Below are positions 6,907-14,578 of a DNA stretch of 21,390 nucleotides, piece by piece. The DNA is from an uncultured Acidobacteriaceae bacterium (GTDB taxonomy: Bacteria > Acidobacteriota > Terriglobia > Terriglobales > Acidobacteriaceae): assembly GCA_903842845.1 (NCBI GenBank), contig CAIMNN010000595.1, positions 1-21,390 on the forward strand, written 5' to 3'. The position numbers and the translations under genes were made by a program. The notes under the pieces were generated by a model. The model worked only from the letters and a program-made list of their open reading frames with translations, was not told the origin of the DNA and made no database searches. Positions within the stretch are counted from its first letter, which is position 1. Every line of letters begins with the position of its first letter.

Positions 6907-8910
6907 TCATTGCGGCAGTATGTCCAGCGTCAGCACTTCAAAGGGCTGGAGCTCAAACTCCTGCTCTCCGTCGGCTATCAGCGTGATGGCCGGCTTGCCC
7001 TTGTCGGAGGTCCACGGCGAGCGAGCCGAATAATTCTTTGCCACGCTCTGCGGCAATTCAAGATGCGCGCGCAGCTTCAATGAAAATTTCTGCGCATGGT
7101 CGCTTGGGTTGCGAAGCACGATGATAGATTTCATAGGCGACCACGCCGCCCAGCCGTAAACCTCAAGCCATTCCGGGTTGCCGCCAATCCAATGCGAGTC
7201 TTTGAGCACGTCAGCATTGGCGCGCGACCATTTAGCCGCTTCGGCAAGATCGTCCCAATTCTGCTGGCTTAAGAGCGACGGCGTTATGTACATCTCCTGT
7301 AGCTGCGTGCCGGTGCCAAAGTACGAGCGAACCTCGTTGCGGAAACTGTTCTGCGGGTCTTCCTTGAGCTGGCGATGATCCTTCGCAAAGATGAGTCCAT
7401 GCAGCATGAGCGAGTTCAGCGGATACAGCGGCCCATCAAGAATGACTCGTTTGTACGTGTCGGCATCGCGGTAGGTGATCCAGCGCTCGCGATACGGGCC
7501 GACGCCGGCGGTTGAATCATCTTCGCCGCCTCTCCAGATGGAATCGGCATACAGCAACCAGAAGGGCGAAGGCCATGTGCCGGTGGTTAGATTGATGAAG
7601 AGATCCGGCTTGGCCGTGCGCAGTTCGCCGATGAGATGCTGCATCGCCGCAAAGTCGCTGTCAAAACGGCTGCCCTTGAAGACCGAGTCAACGTTGCCGG
7701 TGCCATCAAACTTGAATTGGTTGACGCCGTACTGCTGCATCATATTGACGGCGACATTGCGGAATGCGTCGTAATACTTCGGACCCGATAGCGCGTAGCC
7801 GTCGTTGATTATCTCGTAGCTGTTGGCGCGTCCGAAGGCGATGCGCTCATCCTTTGGTTTGCTATAGCCGCCCCAGGGCGACATCCAGACGCCTGGCGCT
7901 GCGCCGAACTTTTGCGCCTCTGCCTTCAAGTTCACAAAGCCATCCGGAAATCCTTCATTGAATCCCCACAGCGTGTGGTGGTTGTCCCAGCCATCGTCAA
8001 ACAAAAACGAATCGAGTTTGACGCCGCGCTTCTCCACCAGCTCGCGGCCAAAAGTGTCGATGCGGTTAAGCGCGTCCTTCTCGCTGTACGGCGTGAAGTA
8101 GCCGAGGTCGTACCAGGAGTTGTAATGCAGAAAAGTGCGGTAAGGATGCGCGCGCTCTGTCTCGATATATGCGAGAAACGCACGACGAAGTTGGCCGGGT
8201 TCCGCGACGCCGAAGACGGCCGAATACTGAATCTCCTGACCGGCGCGCAGTGGCAGTTCGCGTTCAACCCATGCTGTGGCACGTCCGTTGCGGACCTTGC
8301 TCACGGATAGCGGGTCTTCAAGACCGAAGAACCAATTGCCGGAGACGATGGGTGAGCCGGCGACAGTGCCAACAACTTTCGCATCATGAAGTTCGATGTC
8401 AACCAGCTTAACCTGCTCGATGGGCAAATCGTGGTCTGTGGCGTGAATAGTAAGCGATTGGCGCAGATAATCTGTTCCGTCGAGCGCGATGAGCGACCAG
8501 GTGAGATGCATTAGCCCGTCGTCACTTATGAGATCAAGTTCCAGAGCTTTACCGTTCGTCCGGTCTGCAAGTCGCGAGGCAGTGGCGCGAGGTTCAAGCG
8601 TGACAAGTCGCAGCTCAGATGCGAGCTTCAGATTCGCGGCATCGTAAATGGAACCGTTCTTCATGACGATGGCGAAAGGCTCGGCAAGTATGAGTTTCGT
8701 AGAATCGTGCCGCGCTTGTAATGTCAGCGCGGTGACGCGGTCCTTCGCCATCGAAAGCTCGGCGCGGAGCTGGCTATTTTCAATTGCATACTCATGGCCT
8801 TGGTGGCTGAGCTCGGCTTGACCTTTGGGCGAGTCGACAGCCTGCGCGACGGAGGAGAACGGTGAGAGTAAAAAAACAAGCGCGACTGTGAAATGTAGCA
8901 GAGTTCTCAT
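6907..8910 (-). CDS. Exported clan GH-D glycoside hydrolase, probable alpha-galactosidase or alpha-N-acetylgalactosaminidase
   Basis: The protein is 667 residues from the ATG at 8910, which follows GGAAG. That start gives a clean signal peptide: MRT, a hydrophobic core, then a cut near AQA at residue 24. A beta-sandwich-like domain (about 30-250) is followed by a TIM barrel with LHYNSWYDLGYF (261-272), FLFDDGWD (302-309), GVWMSPWGGYSK (340-351) and NQFKFDGTGN (397-406). Asp402 is the likely nucleophile by analogy with the KWD/KYD motif of GH36 and GH27. RGGEDDS (460-466) is the likely acid/base region. A C-terminal beta domain completes it. The motifs fit clan GH-D but not a textbook GH27 or GH36 sequence, and GH129 is an alternative. 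It heads an operon with a nucleotidyltransferase and a sugar kinase, and a secreted mutarotase is divergent. Confidence 0.8.
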   Translation of the reverse strand: MRTLLHFTVALVFLLSPFSSVAQAVDSPKGQAELSHQGHEYAIENSQLRAELSMAKDRVTALTLQARHDSTKLILAEPFAIVMKNGSIYDAANLKLASELRLVTLEPRATASRLADRTNGKALELDLISDDGLMHLTWSLIALDGTDYLRQSLTIHATDHDLPIEQVKLVDIELHDAKVVGTVAGSPIVSGNWFFGLEDPLSVSKVRNGRATAWVERELPLRAGQEIQYSAVFGVAEPGQLRRAFLAYIETERAHPYRTFLHYNSWYDLGYFTPYSEKDALNRIDTFGRELVEKRGVKLDSFLFDDGWDNHHTLWGFNEGFPDGFVNLKAEAQKFGAAPGVWMSPWGGYSKPKDERIAFGRANSYEIINDGYALSGPKYYDAFRNVAVNMMQQYGVNQFKFDGTGNVDSVFKGSRFDSDFAAMQHLIGELRTAKPDLFINLTTGTWPSPFWLLYADSIWRGGEDDSTAGVGPYRERWITYRDADTYKRVILDGPLYPLNSLMLHGLIFAKDHRQLKEDPQNSFRNEVRSYFGTGTQLQEMYITPSLLSQQNWDDLAEAAKWSRANADVLKDSHWIGGNPEWLEVYGWAAWSPMKSIIVLRNPSDHAQKFSLKLRAHLELPQSVAKNYSARSPWTSDKGKPAITLIADGEQEFELQPFEVLTLDILPQ

Positions 8911-9020
8911 TTCCACTTCCAAACGTACAGGACGTAAAAAATATCCTAGCAGCCGAACTATGCCGCTTGCACCTTTGGACTGCAAACCAATAGCCTGATA
9001 ACGCAAAAGGAGACGCGCTG
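8911..9020. promoter_or_regulatory. Divergent intergenic region between glycosidase and mutarotase
   Basis: A 110-base spacer between two outward-facing genes of the same pathway must carry both promoters. TTGCAC (8967-8972) and TAGCCT (8991-8996) with an 18-base spacer are a weak plus-strand candidate. AAAAGGAGA at 9005-9013 is the ribosome binding site of the mutarotase. No clear operator palindrome was seen. Confidence 0.35.
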
Positions 9021-10193
9021 ATGCAAATGATGAAAATGATTCGTTTCATTCCGACGCGGTGTAGTGTATCCTTCACGGTGGTTCTTTGCCTATTGTCACC
9101 GGCGCTCGTCTTTTCTGCTGTAACCGCCAACGCTCAAAAACATTCAACGGAGGCAACAGTGAAAACCTCACCCTTTGGCGTTCTCGACGACGGCACAAGC
9201 GTCGATGCATTCACGCTCACTAACGCGCATGGCGCGCGAGCCAAAATCACCAACTACGGCGCAACACTGACCGAGCTTTGGATTCCGGACCGCGCAGGCA
9301 AGCTCGACGATGTTGTGCTCGGTTATGACAACGTGAAGAGCTACATCCACGGAGATACATGGTTCGGCGCGACGGTCGGGCCCGTAGCCAACCGGATCGC
9401 GCACGGTGAGTTCACTATCGACGGCAAGACCTACCATACAGAGGTCAACAATGGCCCGAACACCCTGCACAGCGGCTCGATCGGCCTGAGCCATGTGGTG
9501 TGGAGCGCGCATTCAGTCGAAGTACATGGCGCGGCGGCCGTGCGCTTCAACTACACCAGCAAAGACGGCGAGTGGGGCTTCCCGGGCAATATTGAATTCG
9601 AGGTCACATACACGCTCACCGATACAAACGAGTTGAAGATTCAATACTCGGCGAAGACCGACAAAACAACCGCGGTGAACCTGACCAACCATAGTTACTT
9701 TAATCTCGACGGCGGCAGTGATGTTCTCAATTACAAGCTCACGCTCTATGCCAGCCACTACACGCCCGTCGATGCGGGGCTGATACCGACTGGCGAGGTT
9801 CTTCCGGTAATCGGAACCGCGCTCGACTTTGCAAAGCCAGTGGTTATCGGTGACCGCATCGGCGAGCTCCCAACGACGCGCGGCTATGACCATAACTTCG
9901 TCGCCGACGACCAATCGAAGAAGCTCAAGCACATCGCCCATGTGCTGGCCTCGAAGAATGGGCGCGTGATGGATGTGTGGACGACCGAGCCGGGCGTGCA
10001 ACTCTACACCGGAAATTTCCTCAACGGCTCGCTCACCGGCAAACGCGGCGTTGTCTATGGGCAGCATGCTGCGCTCTGCCTGGAAACGCAGCATTATCCA
10101 GACTCGGTGCACCACGCAAATTTTCCATCCACCCTACTGCACCCTGGCGAGAAATACACCAGCGAAACGGTCTACCGGTTTTCAATTCAGTAG
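9021..10193 (+). CDS. galM: Exported aldose 1-epimerase (mutarotase)
   Basis: The enzyme interconverts alpha and beta anomers of galactose, glucose and similar sugars. The 390-residue protein has an N-terminal signal peptide (hydrophobic core about 16-33, cut near ANA or AQK around residue 39), so it acts in the periplasm or outside. The mature part is a standard-length GalM with GPVANRIAHGEF (120-131), NTLHSG (147-152), LTNHSYFNL with the presumed acid His224, TPVDAGLIPTG (248-258), TTEPGVQLYTGNF (321-333) and LETQHYPDS with the presumed base Glu355. The start ATG at 9021 is eight bases after GGAG. It is divergent from the exported glycosidase operon, so it could supply the anomer needed by uptake or by the C1 kinase. 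It is alone in its transcript or followed by scoA 101 bases later. Confidence 0.95.
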   Translation: MQMMKMIRFIPTRCSVSFTVVLCLLSPALVFSAVTANAQKHSTEATVKTSPFGVLDDGTSVDAFTLTNAHGARAKITNYGATLTELWIPDRAGKLDDVVLGYDNVKSYIHGDTWFGATVGPVANRIAHGEFTIDGKTYHTEVNNGPNTLHSGSIGLSHVVWSAHSVEVHGAAAVRFNYTSKDGEWGFPGNIEFEVTYTLTDTNELKIQYSAKTDKTTAVNLTNHSYFNLDGGSDVLNYKLTLYASHYTPVDAGLIPTGEVLPVIGTALDFAKPVVIGDRIGELPTTRGYDHNFVADDQSKKLKHIAHVLASKNGRVMDVWTTEPGVQLYTGNFLNGSLTGKRGVVYGQHAALCLETQHYPDSVHHANFPSTLLHPGEKYTSETVYRFSIQ

Positions 10194-10294
10194 GCGACAA
10201 AACGCATAAAAATCAGCGAGACTCTGGCACACAATACCGCGCATGGCTTACTATGCTGATGCGGTAGAAGTCGCTCAGGAGGCCTCATATACAT

Positions 10295-11026
10295 ATGGGG
10301 AATAGTCCGTCTACATCATCCACGATGAACAAACTATGGCCGGACCCGAAGACCGTTCTCGACGGGTTGGTCCATGACGGCATGCTGCTTGCAGTCGGCG
10401 GCTTCGGCTTGTGCGGAATTCCTGAGGCGCTCATCTTCGCGCTGCGTGATAGCGGCGTGAAGAACCTGACTGTTGTCAGCAACAACGCCGGCGTGGACGA
10501 CTGGGGCCTTGGTTTACTGCTGGCCACGCGACAGATAAAGAAAATGATCTCAAGCTATGTAGGAGAGAACGCCGAGTTTGAACGGCAGTACCTCACCGGC
10601 GAACTCGAAGTCGAGTTCAGCCCGCAGGGAACGCTCTCCGAGCGGTTGCGCGCGGGCGGTGCCGGAATCCCCGGCTTCTACACACGCACAGGCGTTGGCA
10701 CAATCGTCGCCGAAGGCAAAGAGCACAAAGAGTTCGACGGCAAAGAATATATTTTGGAACGCGGCATTCGAGCTGACCTTGCGCTCGTGAAAGCGTGGAA
10801 GGCCGACCTCTGCGGCAATCTTGTTTACCGCAACACGGCGCGCAACTTGAATCCCGTTGCTGCGGCAAGCGGACGAGTAACGGTTGCCGAGGCGGAGATC
10901 ATCGTTGAACCGGGCGAACTGGACCCGAATGAGATCGACACGCCGAGCATTTACGTGCAGCGGCTCGTGCACAACCCGAACCCGGAAAAACGCATCGAAC
11001 GGCGCACCACAAGAAAGGACGCGTAG
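10295..11026 (+). CDS. scoA: 3-oxoacid CoA-transferase subunit A
   Basis: This is the alpha subunit of succinyl-CoA:3-ketoacid (acetoacetate) CoA-transferase. With subunit B it moves CoA from succinyl-CoA to acetoacetate. It is 243 residues and carries the CoA-transferase signature 1, HDGMLLAVGGFGLCGIP (27-43). Further family landmarks are VVSNNAGVDDWGLG, the SYVGEN turn, GTLSERLRAGGAGIPGFYT and a C-terminal end reading PSIYVQRLVHNP. The start at 10295 has CAGGAGG at 10276-10282, a slightly long 12-base spacing; an internal ATG at 10325 is an alternative. Its TAG stop (11024-11026) abuts the ATG of scoB with no gap, so the subunits are coupled. Butyrate or other acetoacetate-CoA transferases are close relatives and cannot be excluded. 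Confidence 0.93.
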   Translation: MGNSPSTSSTMNKLWPDPKTVLDGLVHDGMLLAVGGFGLCGIPEALIFALRDSGVKNLTVVSNNAGVDDWGLGLLLATRQIKKMISSYVGENAEFERQYLTGELEVEFSPQGTLSERLRAGGAGIPGFYTRTGVGTIVAEGKEHKEFDGKEYILERGIRADLALVKAWKADLCGNLVYRNTARNLNPVAAASGRVTVAEAEIIVEPGELDPNEIDTPSIYVQRLVHNPNPEKRIERRTTRKDA

Positions 11027-11656
<630 letters not shown>

Positions 11657-11663
11657 CTCAAGT

Positions 11664-12452
11664 TCATTGCCAATGCGGCTTGCGCTTCTCAAGGAATGAG
11701 CTGACGCCTTCATGGAAGTCGGGGTGCTCACGCGATGACGCATTTGCCTGCATGCCAATGTCGATTGCATGGTCGAGCCACGCGCGGTTCTGGTCTGCCA
11801 TTATTTTTTTCGTCGCGCGCAATGACGCCGGGCTGTTCACGCGGAGCTGTGTAAGCAACGCTTCGACCCGTGCTTTTAGCTGGTCGACTTCAACGATCTC
11901 ATTGACCAATCCAAGCGCATGCGCTTCTACCGCGCCGAAAAGCCTGCCCGTCAACAACAGGTCGCGACTGCGCTTGTCGCCAATTTGAAGAGCAAGAAAT
12001 GCCGAGACCAGCGCAGGCACAAATCCGATGCGCACTTCAGTGAAGCCGAACTTCGCATCTGGTGTCGCCAGGGTGAAATCGCAGTTCATCGCCAGTCCCG
12101 TTCCGCCGGCGATCGCCGGACCACGAACAGCGGCGATGGTTGGAATGGGCAGCTCATAGAGCGTGCGGAAAAGTTTTGCGATGCGCTCGGCATCGGCACG
12201 GTGTTCAGCTGCTCTTTTGTCATGCATCGATTGCAGAGCGCTCAGGTCAAGCCCGGCGCAAAATGCTTCACCCGCGCCATGAAGCACCAGCGCCTTTGCA
12301 TTGCTCCCGGCTGCGAACTCAAAGGCATCTATGAGTTCCAGCTGCATCTCGGGGGTCATCGCATTGCGGCGCTCGGGACGGTTGAGCGTCAGCCAATAAA
12401 CATCATCTATAAGTTCAAAGAGAATGGTCGACCCGGACACTGCTTCCTCCAC
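11664..12452 (-). CDS. Enoyl-CoA hydratase/isomerase family, probable methylglutaconyl-CoA hydratase
   Basis: A 262-residue crotonase-fold protein. I place the start at GTG 12450-12452, which has AAGGAAG five bases upstream and follows the HMG-CoA lyase stop by 13 bases. A TTG at 12488 would add 12 Arg/Lys-rich residues and overlap the upstream gene. The oxyanion-hole segments are FCAGLDL (64-70) and GPAIAGGTG (111-119). Glu139 in FGFTEVRIGFVPA matches the second catalytic Glu of crotonases. The first one, normally in GGGxE, is replaced by Gly119. Position in the operon with HMG-CoA lyase and acyl-CoA carboxylase beta suggests hydration of 3-methylglutaconyl-CoA to HMG-CoA. Other hydratase or isomerase activities remain possible. 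Confidence 0.85.
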   Translation of the reverse strand: MEEAVSGSTILFELIDDVYWLTLNRPERRNAMTPEMQLELIDAFEFAAGSNAKALVLHGAGEAFCAGLDLSALQSMHDKRAAEHRADAERIAKLFRTLYELPIPTIAAVRGPAIAGGTGLAMNCDFTLATPDAKFGFTEVRIGFVPALVSAFLALQIGDKRSRDLLLTGRLFGAVEAHALGLVNEIVEVDQLKARVEALLTQLRVNSPASLRATKKIMADQNRAWLDHAIDIGMQANASSREHPDFHEGVSSFLEKRKPHWQ

Positions 12453-12465
12453 TTGCGCTTCCTTA

Positions 12466-13332
12466 TTACGACGAATAATCCGCCGCAATTTTACGGCTCA
12501 GCTCCATCAGTTTAGTTGTGACAGTTAGCTTGACGAGCTGCGCACCGCTTTTCTCCAGCGTCGCCAACACAGCCTCAGTCGCAATGTTGCCCACCAGTTC
12601 ATCCTGCGCAAAGGGGCAGCCGCCGAGTCCGCCGATTGCCGAATCAAAACGCCGGCAACCTGCTTCATACGCCGCTTCAATCCGTTTGGCCGCGAGCTTC
12701 ATCGTCGCATGCAGATGCACACCAACCTCGGTCTCCGCTTTGCATGCCTTGCGCGCAGCTGTGAAGGTTGTACGTATCTGCTGCGGTGTTGCAATTCCAA
12801 CTGTATCCGCAAGCGATATCTGCCGGATGCCGATGGACTCAAGCTCCTTGCATGCTACGCCAACCTTCGCCGCGCTCCACTGTTCGTCGTATGGATTTCC
12901 GAATGCCATCGAGACGTAAGCAATCACCTGCAAACCTGAAGGTTTCGCAAGCGCTATCAATTTTTCAAGCACAGCAAGCGCGCTCTTTCGCGTCTGCCGT
13001 TGATTGCGTTGCAGGAACTCTTCAGAGGCCGAGTAAGGGAAGCCGATGGTCTTCACGCGGCAACTTTCAATCGCCCGCTCTGCACCGCGTTCGTTGACGA
13101 CAATGCCGATGATCTCAACATCCTTCGGCGGTCGCAGCAGTTTAAGCACCGTCTCCGAGTCTGCCATCTGCGGCACCGCGGCCGGCGAAACAAAGCTGAC
13201 CGCATCGATGTGCTTGAATCCCGCATCGATAAGCTCGTGCAGATACGCGGCCTTCACCTCGCTCGGGATCAGCTTATGCAGCCCCTGCCAGGCGTCGCGC
13301 GGACATTCGATCATCTTGATGTGTTCTTGCAT
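12466..13332 (-). CDS. Hydroxymethylglutaryl-CoA lyase, divergent type
   Basis: This enzyme would cleave HMG-CoA to acetyl-CoA and acetoacetate, the last leucine-specific step. The 288-residue TIM-barrel protein keeps the metal and catalytic residues of the family: Arg12-Asp13 (in ECPRDAWQG), SFVSP (46-50), PQMAD (54-58), SLADTVG (173-179), His206 and His208 (GVHLHAT), Cys239 in GGLGGCP and Asn249 in GNIATE. The usual entry motif GPRDGLQ reads CPRDAWQ, and the usual HCHDT reads HLHAT. This resembles the Bacteroidetes-style lyase more than the mammalian or Pseudomonas type. The start ATG at 13332 follows GAGGGAA, which overlaps the stop of the dehydrogenase 9 bases upstream, so the two are coupled. 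Confidence 0.88.
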   Translation of the reverse strand: MQEHIKMIECPRDAWQGLHKLIPSEVKAAYLHELIDAGFKHIDAVSFVSPAAVPQMADSETVLKLLRPPKDVEIIGIVVNERGAERAIESCRVKTIGFPYSASEEFLQRNQRQTRKSALAVLEKLIALAKPSGLQVIAYVSMAFGNPYDEQWSAAKVGVACKELESIGIRQISLADTVGIATPQQIRTTFTAARKACKAETEVGVHLHATMKLAAKRIEAAYEAGCRRFDSAIGGLGGCPFAQDELVGNIATEAVLATLEKSGAQLVKLTVTTKLMELSRKIAADYSS

Positions 13333-13341
13333 CGCGTTCCC

Positions 13342-14526
13342 TCAACCACGCGAAGGATACACCTTGAGGATTTCGCGGGCAATCACCATTCGTTGAATTT
13401 CGCTGGTGCCCTCGCCGATGGTGCATAATTTCACGTCGCGGTAAAATTTTTCCGCCGGGTAATCCTTGATGAATCCGTAGCCGCCGTGTAGTTGCACGCC
13501 TTCGTCGCATATCTTGCATGCGACCTCGCTGGCGAAGAGCTTGGCCATTGCGGACTCACGCGTGATTTTGAGGCCCGAGTCCTTGAGCACAGCGGCTCGC
13601 TGTGTTAATAGACGCGCGGCATCAAGTTCTGTTGCCATGTCGGCGAGCTTCCATTGGATACCCTGAAACTCGGCGATGGTCTTACCAAACTGGCGGCGCT
13701 CTTTTACATATTTGAGCGCAGCATCCAACGCACCTCGTCCAATGCCGAGAGCCAGCGCTGCAATCGAGATGCGTCCGCCGTCGAGTACACGCATGGCGTC
13801 GACAAAGCCCTCGCCCTCAACACCGAGAAGATTCTCCGCCGGAATCTCGCAATCCTCAAAAATTAATTCACTAGTATTGCTGGCCCTCAGACCGAGCTTG
13901 TTCTCTTTCTTGCCCGCGCGGAAACCCTTCGTGCCTTTATCCACGATGAACGCCGAGAGCCCATGCGTCCCTTTTGTTTTGTCCGTCACCGCGATGACCA
14001 CAGTGGCGTCTGCATAGTGCCCGTTGGTGATAAAAGTTTTTGTCCCGTTGAGAATGTAACGGTCGCCTTTGAGGACCGCTGTCGTCTTCGCGCCGCTGGC
14101 GTCAGAACCGGAACCGGGCTCGGTCAATCCCCATGCGGCCAGCCACTCTCCGCTCGCCAGCTTGGGAATGTACTTGCGCCGCTGCGCTTCAGTACCGGCG
14201 ATGAAAATATGATTGCTGCCCAGTGAATTGTGCGCGGCAACAGTAATTCCAATCGACCCGTCGACCGCCGAAAGCTCCTCGATGGCCAGCACATAATCCA
14301 CGTAGCCCATCTCCGCGCCGCCGTACTCATGCGGAAAAATAACGCCAAGCAGCCCCATCGCGCCAAGCTTCTTGATCGTCGCCAGCGGAAACTCGCTCGC
14401 CTCATCCCACTCCATGACGTGCGGCGCTATCTCGCGCGTGGCAAAGTCGCGTATCTCTTTGCGCAACTGTTCCTGCTCTTCAGTCAAGCGAAACGGGTAC
14501 AACGCATTCTCACGCTCAGCCTTCAT
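13342..14526 (-). CDS. Acyl-CoA dehydrogenase (short/branched-chain type)
   Basis: A 394-residue FAD flavoprotein that introduces the alpha-beta double bond into acyl-CoA and passes electrons to ETF. Both PROSITE-type signatures are present: GLTEPGSGSDASG (133-145), and the QLHGGYGF...FYRD block at 345-364. The catalytic Glu appears at the SCAD/MCAD position (Glu372 in GEGTSEIQR). The position used by isovaleryl-CoA dehydrogenase is occupied by Gly (LDGGR, about 251). So although the operon (carboxylase beta, HMG-CoA lyase, crotonase) suggests isovaleryl-CoA as substrate, the active site is of the short-chain or branched SCAD kind. The start ATG at 14526 lies 52 bases after the carboxylase gene. 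Confidence 0.9.
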   Translation of the reverse strand: MKAERENALYPFRLTEEQEQLRKEIRDFATREIAPHVMEWDEASEFPLATIKKLGAMGLLGVIFPHEYGGAEMGYVDYVLAIEELSAVDGSIGITVAAHNSLGSNHIFIAGTEAQRRKYIPKLASGEWLAAWGLTEPGSGSDASGAKTTAVLKGDRYILNGTKTFITNGHYADATVVIAVTDKTKGTHGLSAFIVDKGTKGFRAGKKENKLGLRASNTSELIFEDCEIPAENLLGVEGEGFVDAMRVLDGGRISIAALALGIGRGALDAALKYVKERRQFGKTIAEFQGIQWKLADMATELDAARLLTQRAAVLKDSGLKITRESAMAKLFASEVACKICDEGVQLHGGYGFIKDYPAEKFYRDVKLCTIGEGTSEIQRMVIAREILKVYPSRG

Positions 14527-14578
14527 CCTTAGCCTCCATGAACTAGCACTGCCTATCTGTTTTCAATAAAGCCGGGGA

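Noticed and set aside
10225..10254. TGGCAC and TACTAT as a promoter for scoA
   Set aside because: The -35 match is poor, and for a sigma-54 reading the required -12 TTGC element is missing; not enough to call.
12453..12488. Upstream TTG start for the crotonase
   Set aside because: It lacks a ribosome binding site, adds a basic non-conserved stretch and overlaps the lyase gene, whereas GTG at 12450-12452 has AAGGAAG at good spacing.
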